From positions 62,001 to 126,000 of the forward strand of contig NZ_JACOFX010000017.1 of assembly GCF_014284125.1 (NCBI RefSeq): a stretch of 64,000 bases of DNA, in the 5' to 3' direction. The notes under the pieces are model-generated. The model did no database searches. It saw nothing but the letters and a program-made list of their open reading frames with translations, and was not told the DNA's origin. The position numbers were made by a program, and so were the translations under genes. Of the stretch, positions 16,437 through 25,883 are shown in pieces. This DNA is from Undibacterium umbellatum. Its GTDB lineage: Bacteria > Pseudomonadota > Gammaproteobacteria > Burkholderiales > Burkholderiaceae_D. Within the stretch, counting starts at the first letter, position 1. Each line of letters opens with the position of its first letter.

Positions 16437-18095
16437 TCACTGTTTACTATTCGCTATCTGACGTATGGCCAGCATATGTTCGCAAGGCCCTCGGAACATG
16501 CGGTTGCGCACGAAATAATCGCAACTGCAATTGCCGTCCACCAGTCTGTCATCATTGTCCAGCCTGATCATGGTCTTGCTGAGTTTCTTGGTGTTGGTGA
16601 TGCTGGTGCTGACGCTGGCTTTCCATTCAATACCACCGCCGGTAGTGCGGGCAGACTGCAAATCGAGCAAGAGATTTTTATGCACGAGTTGCGCAGCCAG
16701 AGCTTCACGTTCGCTGGCGAAGCGCAGGCTGGCAACGTTGATGGGTTCGCGCACCAGATCGCGCCAGCGGGCTACCTGATCCACCGTGTCATACACAACG
16801 CGACCCGCTTGCATGAGACCTGTCAGGGCAGATGCCACCAGCTTGCTGTCGAGTTGCAATTGCTGCGCCAGGCTGGCAGTGCTGGCTGACCATTGCGAGG
16901 ACAAGGCATGCGCCACGGCTTGTGCCGTCGTGTCATCGACATCGAGACGCGGTGCCAGTAAATCAAACTGCCCTGCGCGTGACCAGTCATTGGCTGTCCA
17001 GCCAGACAAGCCGAGGGTGTAATCCATGTCAGGCAAATGGGCTATCCAGAAGCTGGGCAAGCCTGTGCCCATGAGCATGACGCTGAACTTGTCGGCAACA
17101 GCAATCAGCCTCTCCAGTGTCAGCAAGCGGCGGCGGCCCCATATCCTGACTTCTGCCGCCTCTTTTCCAGTGAACACAGAACGCTGGCAAACGAGTTTGA
17201 TACCCCAGGGTTCAAACAGCATGGTGATGGGTTGCCCCGGCTCAAGGATGAAGCGTATCGAGCGCGGCCCAACTCGCTCCGTCTTGCGGCGCAGGATGTG
17301 GCAAATGCTGTGCACGTCCATGGGATGCAAGTCCAGCTTGTGGGCAGGGAGCGACATGGCAGTGCTGACTTGCAGGAAGCCACGCATCCAGCTATCAGGC
17401 AAGTCTATTTTGGCTTCATGGTATTGTTCGTCATGGCCAGTCTGTACCTGGAAACCATCTGCCTGGATTTCAAAGCGGGTTTCTTTGTAGGCGCGTATCT
17501 TTTGAAACTCATCATACAGGGCAGATGAATAATCGATATTGGTGGTGCCGCAGGCAAATTCACCCAGGTGTTTGAACACATTGTGGCGGCAACTCAGGCT
17601 GGCATAGGTCGATTCATCACGGCTAAAGCATTCAAAGAAAACCTTGTCAGGGTGCACTGTGATGACAGGGTCAAGCACGATCCACATATCGCGGTTTTCT
17701 TTGTACAGGTAATCAAAATATTCACGCTGTGCCTTGTAGAAAGGCTTGATTACTTCTGCTTTTTTATTTTGTACCTTGGTCAGTTCTGCGCGCACAGGGG
17801 CGATTTTTTCACGCAAGTCTTTTTCCTGCGCCATAAAGTCTGCCAGCAGGCTGGCCTCATTCTCTGCCAGCCAGGCGAAATAGGCTGTCCTGTCCTTGGG
17901 TTGGGTGCGCAGGTCAGACACCACTACGTCATGCATGGCGCTGATGGCTTCGCGGTAGGCCAGCGCCAGCGTCGGTTGCAGGGTCGCGGCGAAATAGGTG
18001 GGCGTGCGCAGGGTATCCGGTGCGAACTGCATGCTGGTGGCAGTGGCACTGTCATTTACCTGGCTATTGCCAAAGTAGCGGTATTCAAACTTCAT
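16437..18095 (-). CDS. Winged-helix/SWIM zinc-finger protein of the retron operon
   Basis: A 552-residue protein. The C-terminus holds a SWIM zinc finger, CxC-x12-CxH (C523, C525, C538, H540), preceded by a winged-helix-like segment at about 387-444 (SLAQQLQLDSKLVASALTGLMQAGRVVY). The N-terminal two thirds have no family I can name; a basic helix at about 95-125 could be coiled. SWIM fingers bind nucleic acid or proteins. Its ATG overlaps the stop of the ARM-repeat gene (ATGA), so the two are coupled and probably made in fixed ratio. I recall WH-SWIM and ARM proteins as the accessory pair of type XIII retrons; this would be the sensor or effector partner. Confidence 0.85.
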   Translation of the reverse strand: MKFEYRYFGNSQVNDSATATSMQFAPDTLRTPTYFAATLQPTLALAYREAISAMHDVVVSDLRTQPKDRTAYFAWLAENEASLLADFMAQEKDLREKIAPVRAELTKVQNKKAEVIKPFYKAQREYFDYLYKENRDMWIVLDPVITVHPDKVFFECFSRDESTYASLSCRHNVFKHLGEFACGTTNIDYSSALYDEFQKIRAYKETRFEIQADGFQVQTGHDEQYHEAKIDLPDSWMRGFLQVSTAMSLPAHKLDLHPMDVHSICHILRRKTERVGPRSIRFILEPGQPITMLFEPWGIKLVCQRSVFTGKEAAEVRIWGRRRLLTLERLIAVADKFSVMLMGTGLPSFWIAHLPDMDYTLGLSGWTANDWSRAGQFDLLAPRLDVDDTTAQAVAHALSSQWSASTASLAQQLQLDSKLVASALTGLMQAGRVVYDTVDQVARWRDLVREPINVASLRFASEREALAAQLVHKNLLLDLQSARTTGGGIEWKASVSTSITNTKKLSKTMIRLDNDDRLVDGNCSCDYFVRNRMFRGPCEHMLAIRQIANSKQ

Positions 18096-21000
18096 ACAGA
18101 CTCCGCAGAAATAGTGGCTGCATCCTGGTGCAAACGTGGGGCAACAAGCTGCATCGGCCAGTCACTTGAATCAGCCAGGGCCGGATACGCGGCCTGTAAT
18201 TGTGTCAGGCCCAGGATGTACTGCGCCTTGTCCTGTATCGCCACAGTGAGTACCTGGCGGGTAAAAATCCTGGCAACAAATTGCGCATGACCTTCAGACA
18301 GCAAGCCCTGCTCCTGCAAGAAGCGGATCACGCGATTCTTGACGGTGCGTGCCTTGTTCACATGCGACAAGACGCTGAGGAAATAAGGCTGCAATTGCTG
18401 AAGATGTTGCAGCGCCAGCAGCTTGTCAACATTCGCCTGCACACTTTGCTCCAGCCATTGGCTGACAAATAACTGCATGCTTGCCGAGGGATGCTGGGAG
18501 AGGCTCAAGACATACTCTGCCGCATCTTCCATCCTGAAATGGCGGGTGATCAATTGTCTGCCCAGTCTTTGTACCGCAGCTTGCGAGTGGTCACACAGGG
18601 CCAACAACTGGCTCAGTGACCATTCATCTGCACTAATATGACTGGTGAAATACTCAACTGCAAAGCTGCGGGTTTCTGGCCAGCGGGTATCAAGTATGCG
18701 TAAGGCATCATTGAGATGCTGACGCACTTCTGGCAGGTGCTGAGTAAAATGATGTTGTGCTTGCAGCCTGACCTGCAAGACCGCATGCTTGCCCAGCGTG
18801 GCCCATTGCAAGACGCTAAGACTGGCAGCCAGTCCACCCTGCTCTTGCTTCAGTAACATGGCACCCAGTTCCTGCGCGCCTTTGCTGCGGGCTTGCAACA
18901 AGCGCCATTGCACATCGACTGGCAGGGCCAGGGTCGCTGCCAGCAAGGGGCCGCTGCACCAGTTGATGATGTCGGCATGCACACTGTCTTCGCCATCGGC
19001 ATTGTCGCTGCGGAAAATCACGTCGATGAAGTGGGCCAATAGCTTGTCAGAAAACTCAGGATAGACAGCAAGCTGGCTGATCACAGGCGTCATGGCAGCG
19101 CGCACACGCGCATCCAGCGCTGTTGCCAGGGTGGCCACCAGATCGGGCTGCTGAAGCAATACGTCGGCTGGCAAGGCAGCAAACAAGCGGCTGCCCAGGC
19201 TTTGCCTGCCTGCATCCGCATCTTGCAACAGATCGCGCAGTGTCAGTGGGGAGACATGGGCGATGCCCGCAGGGTGAGCCAGCAAGATATCGGTTGCCAG
19301 GGCCTGTTGCCAATAATGCGTAGATTTGAGCAAATCGCACCAGACGGCAATGTCATGGTCAGGCAATTGTGCCACCTGCTCTGACAGCACATTCTGGATC
19401 AGCCATTGCAGGTCATCGCGCGCAGCATCTGCCTGGTTCGATGGCACTGTCGCCATTCTTGCCCATATGGACAGACGGCTCAGGATGATTTGTCGTGTCG
19501 CAACTGTCGCACTATGCGCCAGCAAGCGGCAAGTTTCGCGCACGCCTTGTGACGGGCTGGTGATCATTGCCACGATCAAACCAGGCTCTTGCGCATACAG
19601 TTCTGGCGTCTTGCGGATAAAGCCCAGCGCAAAGTCAGCGGCAGGCTGATAATCCGTTGCCAACAAAATCATCAGCCAGTTGAGGTCCGGGGTTTGATGT
19701 GCGAAGCGTTGCCGGATAGCTGCAAAAGCAAATTCCTGCGTCGGCAGATAGGCACTTTGCAGCAGCTCTTGCAATTGCTCAGCACTTAATTGCAGGCAAA
19801 AACCCTGGTTGTCTATCAGGGCGCGGGCGGCAAACACATGCACGCCAAGACAAAGGCTGTGTTGCAGCAGGTAGAGCAATTTTTCTGGTGCAGCATCCCA
19901 TAGTTGCGGGAAGGCTTCCTGTCGTTTTGTGCGTGCCGGATAGGCCAGGTCTTCGGTCGTCGCTGGCATCCACCATTTGAGTGCGGTACGGCTGGTTTTG
20001 ACATCGCTGTCATGCTGATGGACTAGCTGGTTGAAGACCATCCAGCTGGCATAGGGGCTCAAATAGCGCAGCTCAGTTTCATACGACCGCGTCAGGCGAT
20101 TCCATTCCACCAGCCTTTGTATCTGTGCCTTGCCTGCATGTGCATCATCACAGGCCAGCAATACGCCTGTCGCCATACTGACAAAATCGGCACTACCCAA
20201 TTCACCCAGGCGACGCAGGGTGCGCCAGGTGCGACGGCGCAGGTAGTCGCGCGTCAGGCTGGAATATGCAACTCTGGTGTGAGGCTTTTTTACTTCATCG
20301 GCATAGCGGACATAGCGCCTTTCCAGATACACAGAACTGGTATTGGAACTGAGCAAAAACAAAGGCCAGGCTTTTTCAAAGCGCTGGTGCAGGATGCCAA
20401 ACAGCTCGGCATCAGCACGGAATTCTGCACTCTTGTACAAATGCCGGAAAGCGCGGAAGACCAGCACATTCACTGACAAGTTGTTCAACTGTTGCAGCAG
20501 CAAGGGGCGCGCCAGCGGCGAGATGCCTGCCTGGGCAATCATGTCAAGTTGCTCAAGCCAGTCATCATGACGCCAGGCTTGCCAGGTTTTTGCGGCGGGC
20601 AAGGCCAGCAAGACTTCATCCATTCCTGCTTGCAGGCTGGGCGCGCGCTCCGCCTTTTTCCAGGCGCCTTGCAAATCCGCAGGCCATAGTGCCAGCAAGC
20701 TTAACGCATAGTCGCGAGTCTCTTCCGGTGTCGCCAAAGCCAGCCAGGCTTGCAAGGCCATGTGTTTGACATGGGCGACTTTGGAACGCTGGCTCAGTTC
20801 CTGCATGGCGATTTTTGCGCCAGCATCACCGCAGCGGCCTATGGCATAGGCGATGCAATAATCGAGCATGGCATCAGCGCTCTGAAGCAATTCAAGCAGG
20901 CGCGGCACCGCTCCCTGCAAGCGGCGTTCACCTATACGCCATACAGTGCGCGTGCGCTCTTTGCCCGACATGCCTGACCAGGCACGAGTGGGCAAACGGT

Positions 21001-21391
21001 CCAACAGGATTTTTTCCTGGCCAGATACCGTTGTTGGTCTGGTGATTTTTTGTGCCAGGGTTTGTGAAGAGTGTCCCCACTGCATGGCGTGACTCGGAGC
21101 AGGATTGGGAGCACTGGAGGAATTGGGCGCAGTAGCAGCAGTATCGACAAAGCCTTGTTCCAGCTTGCTGGACAGCACCTGGGCAAACAGGGTTTCTGCC
21201 TGAATGAGCGTGACGGGAAAAGGGGTTTTACTGCTTTCCTGCCATTCGGCATCGGGATGACCTTCACGCACATTCACCAGATAGACAGGTGCCGCTTCTG
21301 TACTTTGCGGTGCCAGTGACAACTCGATCTCGCAATGCCGCTCTGTCGGCTGCACGCGCACCAGCTTCACCAATTTAATCATGCCTTGCAT
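18092..21391 (-). CDS. ARM/HEAT-repeat protein of the retron operon
   Basis: The start is placed at the ATG at 21391 (MQGMIKLVKLV), which has GGAG upstream, rather than a GTG at 21418; 1099 residues. Residues 1-80 resemble a degenerate WGR domain (CEIELSL early and LSSKLEQGFVD at its end). The rest is a long array of paired amphipathic helices typical of HEAT/ARM solenoids, starting near residue 145 (GAVPRLLELLQSADAMLDYC). No catalytic motif is visible. It is the first gene of the operon, so its promoter should lie in 21392-21624. A large solenoid of this kind is expected to scaffold the reverse transcriptase, msDNA and SWIM protein or to hold a toxic activity in check; this is inference. Confidence 0.85.
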   Translation of the reverse strand: MQGMIKLVKLVRVQPTERHCEIELSLAPQSTEAAPVYLVNVREGHPDAEWQESSKTPFPVTLIQAETLFAQVLSSKLEQGFVDTAATAPNSSSAPNPAPSHAMQWGHSSQTLAQKITRPTTVSGQEKILLDRLPTRAWSGMSGKERTRTVWRIGERRLQGAVPRLLELLQSADAMLDYCIAYAIGRCGDAGAKIAMQELSQRSKVAHVKHMALQAWLALATPEETRDYALSLLALWPADLQGAWKKAERAPSLQAGMDEVLLALPAAKTWQAWRHDDWLEQLDMIAQAGISPLARPLLLQQLNNLSVNVLVFRAFRHLYKSAEFRADAELFGILHQRFEKAWPLFLLSSNTSSVYLERRYVRYADEVKKPHTRVAYSSLTRDYLRRRTWRTLRRLGELGSADFVSMATGVLLACDDAHAGKAQIQRLVEWNRLTRSYETELRYLSPYASWMVFNQLVHQHDSDVKTSRTALKWWMPATTEDLAYPARTKRQEAFPQLWDAAPEKLLYLLQHSLCLGVHVFAARALIDNQGFCLQLSAEQLQELLQSAYLPTQEFAFAAIRQRFAHQTPDLNWLMILLATDYQPAADFALGFIRKTPELYAQEPGLIVAMITSPSQGVRETCRLLAHSATVATRQIILSRLSIWARMATVPSNQADAARDDLQWLIQNVLSEQVAQLPDHDIAVWCDLLKSTHYWQQALATDILLAHPAGIAHVSPLTLRDLLQDADAGRQSLGSRLFAALPADVLLQQPDLVATLATALDARVRAAMTPVISQLAVYPEFSDKLLAHFIDVIFRSDNADGEDSVHADIINWCSGPLLAATLALPVDVQWRLLQARSKGAQELGAMLLKQEQGGLAASLSVLQWATLGKHAVLQVRLQAQHHFTQHLPEVRQHLNDALRILDTRWPETRSFAVEYFTSHISADEWSLSQLLALCDHSQAAVQRLGRQLITRHFRMEDAAEYVLSLSQHPSASMQLFVSQWLEQSVQANVDKLLALQHLQQLQPYFLSVLSHVNKARTVKNRVIRFLQEQGLLSEGHAQFVARIFTRQVLTVAIQDKAQYILGLTQLQAAYPALADSSDWPMQLVAPRLHQDAATISAESV

Positions 21392-21624
21392 AGCCACGCT
21401 CCGGAAAATATCAGCCACCGGAATCGCAAATCCTATTCAGCATTTCCGGCATCATAAAGAAAAACATTATGACATCGTTTATTTCGGTGACAATACATAC
21501 TTACGTTTGGCTACAAAGACAAATTTTGCTCTTTACACACTGTCACCTGCCATTAAAATCTGCATGCTAGAATGAGCTGAAGGTTCATCCATCAGCATCA
21601 CATTATTCTTTCCGCGAGGAACAT

Positions 21625-21822
21625 ATGCACTATCGTCTGATCTGCCGCAATGAAAAAAAGGAAGTCATCAAATCCACGGAAGCAGGTGATGATTTCATGG
21701 CCGCCGTCAGCCAGGGTGCGCATTTGCGCCACGAGTTGAATGCGGCTTATCAGGTTGACCTGATCTCGGTCACCCATGATGGTGAAGAACATAAACTGGC
21801 GCAGCTTGGCGGATTTGCCTGA
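21625..21822 (+). CDS. Small conserved-type hypothetical protein
   Basis: A 65-residue protein with a clear GAGGA ribosome site 6 nt before the ATG. It is soluble and mixed in charge (MHYRLICRNEKKEVIKSTEAG ... VDLISVTHDGEEHKLAQLGGFA). The length and internal pattern suggest a compact alpha/beta fold. It ends 8 bp before the patatin gene and is likely cotranscribed with it. I do not recognise a family. Confidence 0.65.
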   Translation: MHYRLICRNEKKEVIKSTEAGDDFMAAVSQGAHLRHELNAAYQVDLISVTHDGEEHKLAQLGGFA

Positions 21823-21830
21823 AGCTGCCC

Positions 21831-22937
21831 ATGAGTCATCAAGATACCGTATTGATATTGCAGGGCGGCGGCGCTCTGGGGGCCTATCAGGCTGGCGTAT
21901 ATCAGCAATTGCATGAAGCAAAAACGCCGCTGGACTGGATCATCGGCACCTCTATCGGCGCCATCAACAGCGCGCTGATTGCGGGCAACCCGCCCGAAAA
22001 ACGCGTTGCTCAGATGCGGGCCTTCTGGGACAGCCTGGCACCTGATGCCTTGCATCGTGGCAGCTTCTGGCCCGCCATGTCGCCGTGGGTGAATCTCACC
22101 AATAATTTCAACACGCTGTCGGCATTGACTCAGGGCGTCAGCGGTTTCTTCAAACCGCGCTTTGGTGCAGTATGGGATATCAATGCCCAAGTACCAATCG
22201 ATCAAGCCGGGTTTTACGATACCTCTCCCCTCAAGACCACGCTGGAAAAATATGTGGACTTTGATTACCTCAATGAGGGCCCGATACGTGTCAGCATTTG
22301 CGCCGTCGATATCGACAATGGTCAGGGCGTGGTATTTGATAGCAGAGAAGAACGCCTGTATCCCGAGCACATCATGGCCAGTGGTGCTTTGCCACCTGGC
22401 TTCCCCCCAGTCAAAATTGGTGAGCGTGCATACTGGGATGGTGGCGTCTATTCAAACACGCCACTCGATGTGTTTCTTGAAGAAGAAAGAAATGCAGATG
22501 CCCTGTGCTTCATGATTGATCTCTGGGACCCTACCGAAACCCGGCCAGCATCCATCGCCGCAGCCATGACACGCTATAAAAGCATACAGTACGCCAGCCG
22601 CTCCAAAGAGCAATTGCTGACCCACCAAAAACTGCAAGACATGCAGCGCGCCATACGGGTACTGACACAGGCATTGCCAGCGGCTGCACGCCAAAATCCC
22701 GAACTGAAGCCACTGATGGCCATGGGCTGTGACCACACCATCAATGTCGTCCATCTCATTATGAAGGCACTGCCCGACGATCATTATTTCAAGGATGTGG
22801 ATTTCAGTACTAGCACCATGCAAACTCGCTGGGCTGCCGGTGTACACGACTGCCAGCGCGCACTGCGCCACAAGTCATGGCTAAAGCCCTTGCCACCGCA
22901 TGCGGGGCTGGTGATACATGAGTTGGAGCAAGAGTAA
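21831..22937 (+). CDS. Patatin-like phospholipase (DUF3734 type)
   Basis: A 368-residue patatin-domain protein. The oxyanion hole GGGALGAYQAG is at about residues 12-22, the nucleophile elbow GTSIG at 39-43 (S41), and the catalytic Asp in YWDGGVYSNTPL near residue 203. These form the Ser-Asp dyad of lipid acyl hydrolases. The C-terminal third, after residue 230, matches the extension seen in DUF3734-type patatins, which occur in polyhydroxybutyrate-related or lipid-turnover settings. No signal peptide, so cytoplasmic or membrane-peripheral. A hairpin with a U run follows the stop. Confidence 0.88.
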   Translation: MSHQDTVLILQGGGALGAYQAGVYQQLHEAKTPLDWIIGTSIGAINSALIAGNPPEKRVAQMRAFWDSLAPDALHRGSFWPAMSPWVNLTNNFNTLSALTQGVSGFFKPRFGAVWDINAQVPIDQAGFYDTSPLKTTLEKYVDFDYLNEGPIRVSICAVDIDNGQGVVFDSREERLYPEHIMASGALPPGFPPVKIGERAYWDGGVYSNTPLDVFLEEERNADALCFMIDLWDPTETRPASIAAAMTRYKSIQYASRSKEQLLTHQKLQDMQRAIRVLTQALPAAARQNPELKPLMAMGCDHTINVVHLIMKALPDDHYFKDVDFSTSTMQTRWAAGVHDCQRALRHKSWLKPLPPHAGLVIHELEQE

Positions 22938-22966
22938 GCTGATCGATTTTTTCAGCTGATTTTTTT
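22937..22966 (+). terminator. Possible terminator after the patatin gene
   Basis: AGCTGA and TCAGCT form a 6-bp stem with a 9-nt loop, followed by GATTTTTTT. The stem is weak, but the T run is good and the position directly after the stop fits. Confidence 0.4.
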
Positions 22967-22998
22967 CATTTGGATCACGTCAAACAAAGGAGCCACAC

Positions 22999-23517
22999 AT
23001 GCCTGCAAGCGATCGCACTACCTGGGACTTTTTGGCCGATACCTACTGGTATGTCACTTACCCTGACCTGCCAGCATTGAAGTTTTCAGCCAGCGACAAT
23101 GTACTGAGCTGGACTGGCGACCAGACGGTCTGGCATATCTCTGGCTATAAGAACGGCTATTTCTGGGGTGTATCATCAGCCCTGATGTTTGATCCAGAAT
23201 CCAGCAGCAGAACCCAGTCACCGAATCAGCGCAGCTTGGTGGGCACAGTGACCGCGAATGGTCAGGTGCAAATCAGTTTTATCGGTAATAAGCGTTTTCA
23301 GGAAACAGTGACTGGTTTTGGCCACATGAGCAAACTCGAAGAGCAATGGGTTTTCCAGATGCAGATGGCAACCTCATCTGACAACCCGACTCTGCACTGG
23401 GCAAATATGATGCAAACCACCAAAGCTGATCCAAGCTGGCACAAATTGCCTGGCGTGAATTGCTCGGTAGAAGACATGCTTGAAGGGGCAAGTTATCCGC
23501 AATTTGATGACAAGTAG
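22999..23517 (+). CDS. Hypothetical protein
   Basis: A 172-residue soluble protein with a strong AAGGAG ribosome site. It is rich in aromatic residues and beta-strand patterns (WDFLADTYWYVTYPDLPAL, QTVWHISGYKNGYFWGVSSAL, QVQISFIGNKRF), as in lipocalin-like or calycin barrels that bind hydrophobic ligands. This structural guess is weak. It is separated from the patatin gene by a possible terminator and converges with psuG. Confidence 0.6.
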   Translation: MPASDRTTWDFLADTYWYVTYPDLPALKFSASDNVLSWTGDQTVWHISGYKNGYFWGVSSALMFDPESSSRTQSPNQRSLVGTVTANGQVQISFIGNKRFQETVTGFGHMSKLEEQWVFQMQMATSSDNPTLHWANMMQTTKADPSWHKLPGVNCSVEDMLEGASYPQFDDK

Positions 23518-23545
23518 GCCGCTTTTCATTTGACCCTACAAGCTG

Positions 23546-23556
23546 CCCCCCCCCCC
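23546..23556. repeat. Run of 11 cytosines between convergent genes
   Basis: An uninterrupted C tract of 11 lies 29 bp past the stop of the hypothetical gene, with a second C-rich run at about 23577-23582. Neither is inside a coding frame, so slippage would not alter a protein. Confidence 0.9.
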
Positions 23557-23611
23557 TTAAGCAACATTGCAATCATCCCCCCTCTCGTTAAAGCGGCAGG
23601 GGGTAGTGTCT

Positions 23612-24538
23612 TTACGCAGTACGCTTGCGCAAATGATGCAAGGCTAATGCTAACTGCGTGCCGACGACTGCATTGTTCTTGACCAGGGCGATATTGGTTT
23701 CCAGGCTGCGGCCTTCTGTCATTTGCTTGATGCGGTTCAGCAGGAAAGGCGTGATGGCCTTGCCAGTGATGTCCATCTCGTCTGCCAGTTGCAGTGCTTT
23801 TTGCGTGATGGATTCAATTTCTTCCTTAGGCATGGCAGATTCTACCGGCACTGGGTTGGCGATGACGATGCCACCGTCCAATCCCAGACTCCATTTGGCG
23901 TGGATGAACTCGGCCTGTTGTTCTGCCGTGTCGAGCTGGAAGTCTGCCCGGTAGCCACTGTCTGCAGTAAAGAAAGCCGGGAAGGATGGCTGGCCTACAC
24001 TGACCACGGGCACACCATGGGTTTCCAGGTATTCCAGCGTCAGGCCGATGTCGAGTATGGATTTGGCACCGGCGCAGACCACGGCAACCGAGGTGCGTGC
24101 CAGCTCTTGCAAATCTGCAGAGATATCGAAACTGGTTTCTGCACCGCGGTGTACACCGCCTATGCCGCCGGTGACGAATACTTCTATGCCTGCCAGTGCA
24201 GCGCAGATCATGGTGGCAGCAACTGTTGTGGCACCGAGCTTGTTACTGGTCAGTGCATAGGCCAGGTCACGGCGACTGACTTTCATGGCGTCTGGCGAAT
24301 TACCCAGCAGTTCCAGTTCTTCTTCATTCAAGCCGATGTGGATCTTGCCGTTCATGATGGCAATGGTGGCAGGCACGGCACCGCCGTCACGGATGATTTG
24401 TTCCAGCTCGCGCGCGGTCTGCACGTTTTGCGGATAAGGCATACCGTGCGAGATGATGGTGGATTCCAGCGCAACCAAAGGCTTGGCGGCCAGGCGGGCG
24501 GCACGGACTTCATCGGACAACACTAAATATGATTGCAT
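23612..24538 (-). CDS. psuG: Pseudouridine-5'-phosphate glycosidase
   Basis: The start is set at 24538 ([11 protein letters not shown]) with an AAGGAA site; 308 residues, the normal PsuG length. Characteristic blocks are [17 protein letters not shown] near the start, [23 protein letters not shown]-like sequence in the middle, and the C-terminal [26 protein letters not shown]. The enzyme splits the C-C bond of pseudouridine 5'-phosphate to uracil and ribose 5-phosphate. It follows psuK by 38 bp on the same strand, giving the complete pseudouridine salvage pair. Confidence 0.93.
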   Translation of the reverse strand: MQSYLVLSDEVRAARLAAKPLVALESTIISHGMPYPQNVQTARELEQIIRDGGAVPATIAIMNGKIHIGLNEEELELLGNSPDAMKVSRRDLAYALTSNKLGATTVAATMICAALAGIEVFVTGGIGGVHRGAETSFDISADLQELARTSVAVVCAGAKSILDIGLTLEYLETHGVPVVSVGQPSFPAFFTADSGYRADFQLDTAEQQAEFIHAKWSLGLDGGIVIANPVPVESAMPKEEIESITQKALQLADEMDITGKAITPFLLNRIKQMTEGRSLETNIALVKNNAVVGTQLALALHHLRKRTA

Positions 24539-24576
24539 GATATTTTTCCTTTTAGGTGATGCAGGCTCATCCTGCA

Positions 24577-25677
24577 TCAGACTTCTTCAAAAATAGTCGG
24601 GCTGATCGCCGCCGCCACTGTCGCATCACTTTCCAGCGTCAGTCTGGCGAGCGTCAAGCCATATTCACAAGCCAGGCCCAGATCATCTGGCGTGCGGCAC
24701 AAAGACCAGGCCACGCCTGCGGCAAAGGCATCACCTGCGCCCGTGGCATCACGTACACTTGCTGCAGGTGCTGGCAGGTGCTGCATGCCATGCACTGCTT
24801 CACTGGCCGTATAAGTCACCCCCTCGCCCCCCATGGTGACGATGACATCCTGCACGCCGCGCTGTTGCAATTGCTGGCAGGCGGTACGCAGTTCTGCTGG
24901 CCCTGCAATAGAGAGGCCGGTTGCAGCCATCAGTTCACCCCGGTTCAACACCAGCAGGCGCAAGCCGCGCAAATCTTGCGGCAGGCGCGCCATCTTGGGT
25001 TCTGACACGGCCACCATCATCAGCGGCATGGCTTGCTGATATGCTTCTTGCAATAACAAGCCTATGCTATCTGTGGGCAAATTCAAGTCGGCAATGGTAA
25101 ATGCTGCATGGCCGCGCTGCGGCTGGCGGCTTTGCAAGTAATCTGGCGTCAGGGCTTCGCAGCATTCCATATGCGCAAGCGCCAGCACCATGTCGCCCTC
25201 ATCATTGAGCAAGGCGGTATAGCTGCCGCTATGCATGCCCGCCGCCTGCAAGCAGGCTTTAACGTCGATACCAACAGATTGCGCATGGTCAAGCATGCTG
25301 CGCCCGGCAGCATCGTCACCCACCGCACATAGCAGACGAGTGGGCATACCCAGGCGCGCCAGGTTCTCGGCAATATTGCGGGCAACGCCACCAAAAGCCT
25401 CATGCTGGCTGACAGGGTTGGAGGTACCCATCTGCACCGGCCCCAGCGTGCGCAATTTGCGGTCTATATTCGCCCCGCCTATGCAAACGACAGGCCGCTG
25501 ATCAGGCAAGACATAAGCCCGCCCCAGCAGGCGCTTGTCACGGATCAGGGCAGCAATATGCCCGGCCACGGCAGAACGCGACAAACCCAACTGGTCTGCC
25601 AGGTCTTGCTGCGAAATAAAGGGCTGGGCAGCGATGAGCTGGTAAAGCTGTTCTTTTTTGGAGGCGGGCTGTGTCAT
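24577..25677 (-). CDS. psuK: Pseudouridine kinase, HTH-PfkB fusion
   Basis: A 366-residue protein with two parts. Residues 1-58 form a helix-turn-helix ([25 protein letters not shown]). From about residue 65 a PfkB-family sugar kinase follows, with [22 protein letters not shown] and the C-terminal [12 protein letters not shown] anion-hole/catalytic motif. This fusion is the architecture of E. coli YeiI-type kinases and of many proteobacterial PsuK proteins. It phosphorylates pseudouridine for PsuG. The HTH suggests it also represses its own operon; a palindrome lies 26 bp upstream of the start. Confidence 0.88.
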   Translation of the reverse strand: MTQPASKKEQLYQLIAAQPFISQQDLADQLGLSRSAVAGHIAALIRDKRLLGRAYVLPDQRPVVCIGGANIDRKLRTLGPVQMGTSNPVSQHEAFGGVARNIAENLARLGMPTRLLCAVGDDAAGRSMLDHAQSVGIDVKACLQAAGMHSGSYTALLNDEGDMVLALAHMECCEALTPDYLQSRQPQRGHAAFTIADLNLPTDSIGLLLQEAYQQAMPLMMVAVSEPKMARLPQDLRGLRLLVLNRGELMAATGLSIAGPAELRTACQQLQQRGVQDVIVTMGGEGVTYTASEAVHGMQHLPAPAASVRDATGAGDAFAAGVAWSLCRTPDDLGLACEYGLTLARLTLESDATVAAAISPTIFEEV

Positions 25678-25702
25678 GCTGTTATTTATCTATACAACAA
25701 TT

Positions 25703-25716
25703 AAAACAATTGTTTT
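25703..25716. promoter_or_regulatory. Palindromic operator candidate upstream of psuK
   Basis: AAAACAATTGTTTT is a perfect 14-bp dyad 26 bp before the psuK start, in an AT-rich stretch suited to a promoter. A binding site for the HTH domain of PsuK itself is a reasonable guess. Confidence 0.45.
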
Positions 25717-25883
25717 TAATGATAAACATTTGTCTTATCAATGTCAAACGATGGCATGAAACTGTCAGGGGATTTGCAGAAATGCAGGGGCAACCCATTT
25801 AGCGGTGGCTAACAAAACAAATGCGCTTCATCTGGGCATCTGTTTTTTTCCTCTGCATACTTCCTCAAAAAACTGGCTTGCCT

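Noticed and set aside
23546-23556. Poly-C tract as a phase-variation switch
   Set aside because: It lies between convergent genes, outside any coding frame or evident promoter.
23723-24526. 267-codon plus-strand frame opposite psuG
   Set aside because: Antisense shadow of a clear PsuG.
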